DNA of 54,742 nucleotides from the IMG/VR virus record IMGVR_UViG_3300021961_000129, positions 1 through 54,742 of that record, one strand, 5' to 3'. The notes beneath the pieces are model-generated. The model saw only the letters and a program-made list of their open reading frames with translations, ran no database searches and was not told the DNA's origin. Source of the DNA: a virus. Below, in pieces: positions 53,543 through 54,742 of the stretch (position 1 is the first letter of the stretch; every line of letters begins with the position of its first letter). A program made the translations under genes and the position numbers.

Positions 53543-53714
53543 GCGTTGCTACTGCGGCAAGGTCACGATGAGCACCTTTGTATCCTACGAGAATCTGCTC
53601 AATCATAGGGCTTTCAACATACTCATAGCCCCCTGCGAGTGCATTGAGAACTTGTAGCATCTCATGTCCGTTGCGAGCAGCGCGAAGTTGGGCGATTGCG
53701 GTTTGACGAGTCAT
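53523..53714 (-). CDS. Hypothetical protein, 63 aa
   Basis: ATG at 53714 gives MTRQTAIAQLRAARNGHEML, then QVLNALAGGYEYVESPMIEQ. Mainly helical and soluble. The N-terminal helix-rich pattern is unspecific. It lies 43 nt after the 40-residue gene and carries a promoter for the following unit in its 3' end. Function unknown. Confidence 0.6.
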   Translation of the reverse strand: MTRQTAIAQLRAARNGHEMLQVLNALAGGYEYVESPMIEQILVGYKGAHRDLAAVATLEPIEF

Positions 53715-53757
53715 TGGAAGAATGTGGAGTTAGAGTAAAGAAAGAGGGATTACTTAA

Positions 53758-53880
53758 TCAGAGAATGAAACACTCAACTTCACCAGATTTAATGTCATCC
53801 AGAATCTGCAGCAGTTCGTTACCATTGGTAGCAAATTGATCCAGAACTTGAATAAAGAACTCTTTGCGGGTGGTGATCAT
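53758..53880 (-). CDS. Hypothetical protein, 40 aa
   Basis: ATG at 53880 gives MITTRKEFFIQVLDQFATNG, then NELLQILDDIKSGEVECFIL. It is helical with an amphipathic pattern. A 31-bp repeated element lies 22 nt upstream. Short, but the preserved frame and regular spacing support it. Function unknown. Confidence 0.5.
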   Translation of the reverse strand: MITTRKEFFIQVLDQFATNGNELLQILDDIKSGEVECFIL

Positions 53881-53902
53881 TTTAGGAAAAAAAGTGTGGT
53901 GA

Positions 53903-53933
53903 TTTGAGTGTCTTTAAAGCGCATCTCATTCTC
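53903..53933 (-). repeat. 31-bp repeated upstream element, copy 1
   Basis: The sequence beginning TTTGAGTGTCTTTAAAGCGC on the plus strand occurs again at 54143-54173 with one mismatch. This copy is just upstream of the 40-residue gene. It may be a promoter or operator; no canonical -10/-35 pair is clear. Confidence 0.65.
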
Positions 53934-53942
53934 AAAATAATG

Positions 53943-54119
53943 TTATGCGGATTGCATCAGCTGAGGATAGAAGTTCTTCACCTCTGCGATCAGGATGTCG
54001 TCACTGTGACGATCAAGATCTTTCTTGATGTACATAAACAACAACATAAGGGCTTCGTCTATCTCCATCTCATCAATGACTTCGTTGATGTAAGCAGTTT
54101 GAAGCTTTTGACGATCCAT
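53943..54119 (-). CDS. Hypothetical protein, 58 aa
   Basis: Start chosen at ATG 54119 (MDRQKLQTAYINEVIDEMEI) because the longer frame would run through the 31-bp repeated element, which looks regulatory. It is acidic and helical with DEALMLLFMYIKKDLDRHSD and a C-terminal VKNFYPQLMQSA. No known family. The next gene's copy of the repeat begins 10 nt after its stop in the sense of transcription. Confidence 0.55.
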   Translation of the reverse strand: MDRQKLQTAYINEVIDEMEIDEALMLLFMYIKKDLDRHSDDILIAEVKNFYPQLMQSA

Positions 54120-54142
54120 GATGTAAAGAATGGAGTGGGTAG

Positions 54143-54173
54143 TTTGAGTGTCTTTAGAGCGCATCTCATTCTC
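54143..54173 (-). repeat. 31-bp repeated upstream element, copy 2
   Basis: Same as 53903-53933 with G for A at one position. It lies 24 nt upstream of the ATG of the 58-residue gene. The two copies are 240 bp apart and each is placed just before a start codon. Confidence 0.65.
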
Positions 54174-54192
54174 TATTCGCAAATGACGAATG

Positions 54193-54411
54193 TTAGACGG
54201 TTTGAGTTACTTCCTCAACCATTTCTTGCAGTTCATCATCATCATAATAGTGCGAGAGTTCTTCCATCAATTCCGACTCATTGTAGTCGTCCATGTTATC
54301 AACAATCGTGTCAACGGCAAAAGCACACAAATCGCGGATGTCCATGTTATCAACAACTCGCTCGGCATACATGAGAACGAGTTTGGAAAGCTGGTCTTTG
54401 GAAAGTGTCAT
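54193..54411 (-). CDS. Acidic hypothetical protein, 72 aa
   Basis: Start at ATG 54411 (MTLSKDQLSKLVLMYAERVV); an upstream TTG is less likely. Contains DNMDIRDLCAFAVDTIVDNM and a strongly acidic end (DDYNESELMEELSHYYDDDE). This DLxxFAxDxI...DNM pattern followed by an acidic tail occurs in small cyanophage proteins of unknown role. It starts 5 nt after the stop of the 57-residue gene. Confidence 0.6.
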   Translation of the reverse strand: MTLSKDQLSKLVLMYAERVVDNMDIRDLCAFAVDTIVDNMDDYNESELMEELSHYYDDDELQEMVEEVTQTV

Positions 54412-54416
54412 TGTAG

Positions 54417-54590
54417 TCAAACAGTTGCAGGGGACAGAGATACTTCAACTCGTTTCAGATTCAGTCCAGCGAGTTGATCAAGAACGCGATTGTGAATCTT
54501 ATCACAAGCATTCTTTGCACGAGATTGTTCATACCAAATGGTACAACATCCGTCGTTGGTTTCTACTTGGATTCGGATCGTTTGCATCAT
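54417..54590 (-). CDS. Hypothetical protein, 57 aa
   Basis: ATG at 54590 (or the adjacent ATG at 54587) gives MMQTIRIQVETNDGCCTIWY, then EQSRAKNACDKIHNRVLDQL and AGLNLKRVEVSLSPATV. Beta-beta-alpha-beta pattern with three Cys. It directly follows the 49-residue gene. Function unknown. Confidence 0.55.
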   Translation of the reverse strand: MMQTIRIQVETNDGCCTIWYEQSRAKNACDKIHNRVLDQLAGLNLKRVEVSLSPATV

Positions 54591-54740
54591 TCAGAGTCGG
54601 ATGAATTGATCAGCGTGCTTATACTTTTTACGAAGAAACTTTACACCAGAGTGAAAAGAATAAGTCTTCGGCAAAAGTTCATAATTGACTGAAGGATAGC
54701 CGTGTTTGTTATGAATCTTGGAGATGACTTTGATCCACAT
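54591..54740 (-). CDS. Hypothetical protein, 49 aa (5' end at window edge)
   Basis: An ATG at 54740 gives MWIKVISKIHNKHGYPSVNY, then ELLPKTYSFHSGVKFLRKKY and KHADQFIRL. Only two bases lie beyond, so a longer N-terminus cannot be excluded. Basic, small and followed immediately by the 57-residue gene. Confidence 0.5.
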   Translation of the reverse strand: MWIKVISKIHNKHGYPSVNYELLPKTYSFHSGVKFLRKKYKHADQFIRL

Positions 54741-54742
54741 GG

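Overview
The window looks like part of a T4-like cyanophage genome (cyanomyovirus, Kyanoviridae type). It carries, all on the minus strand and in T4-like order, recognisable homologues of the contractile-tail virion genes gp25, gp6, gp8, gp13, gp14, gp15 and gp16. Between them are very long, repeat-rich adhesion and baseplate proteins of the kind seen in cyanophages. Late-promoter cores of the NATAAATA/CTAAATA type precede many of the transcription units. No host genes, tRNAs, integrase or photosynthesis genes are visible. The YNGWSNYETWN-type small protein and five perfect cyanobacterial-type DnaA boxes at the right end fit a cyanobacterial host, but the exact phage is not identified.

Layout, reading right to left as it is transcribed. 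(1) 54.7-51.4 kb: a comparatively G+C-richer block of small, tightly packed and often overlapping minus-strand genes, probably early. It has sigma70-type promoters, and a 31-bp element occurs twice in front of two adjacent genes. A 670-bp gene-free segment (51998-52666) lies inside this block. It holds a cluster of TTTTCCACA boxes, AAGCTTAA elements, CCTCAGAGG palindromes and one near-consensus promoter, and is a candidate replication origin or control region. (2) 51.1-48.2 kb: A+T-rich late accessory genes: a 2OG-Fe(II) oxygenase-like protein, two 55-residue unknowns, a glycosyltransferase, a basic 50-residue protein and three small unknowns. (3) 48.2-31.1 kb: the baseplate block, with gp25, gp6, a 4387-residue YHYH/propeller protein in the place of gp7, and gp8. 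(4) 31.1-16.9 kb: a 2501-residue DUF4815-type structural protein, four smaller virion proteins, and a methionine-free 1179-residue frame that is almost certainly the 3' part of the 251-residue gene in front of it, split by a -1 shift. (5) 16.8-6.0 kb: a 3613-residue tail fibre with an Mtd-like N-terminus and an S74 chaperone C-terminus, built from several tandem-repeat families. (6) 5.9-0 kb: neck and packaging genes gp13, gp14, gp15 and gp16, then a small EFxxEA-type protein and a partial Cys-rich structural protein running off the left edge.

The genes make a late module: baseplate wedge (25, 6, 8 and the giant protein), host-recognition fibres, neck (13, 14), tail completion (15) and small terminase (16). 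Three patterns stand out. Late-promoter cores are fused to the stop codon of the preceding gene. A late promoter is nested in the 5' arm of the terminator that separates the fibre from gp13. Protein modules (GxGY beta units, the CARDLGY-type module) are shared between functionally different virion proteins.
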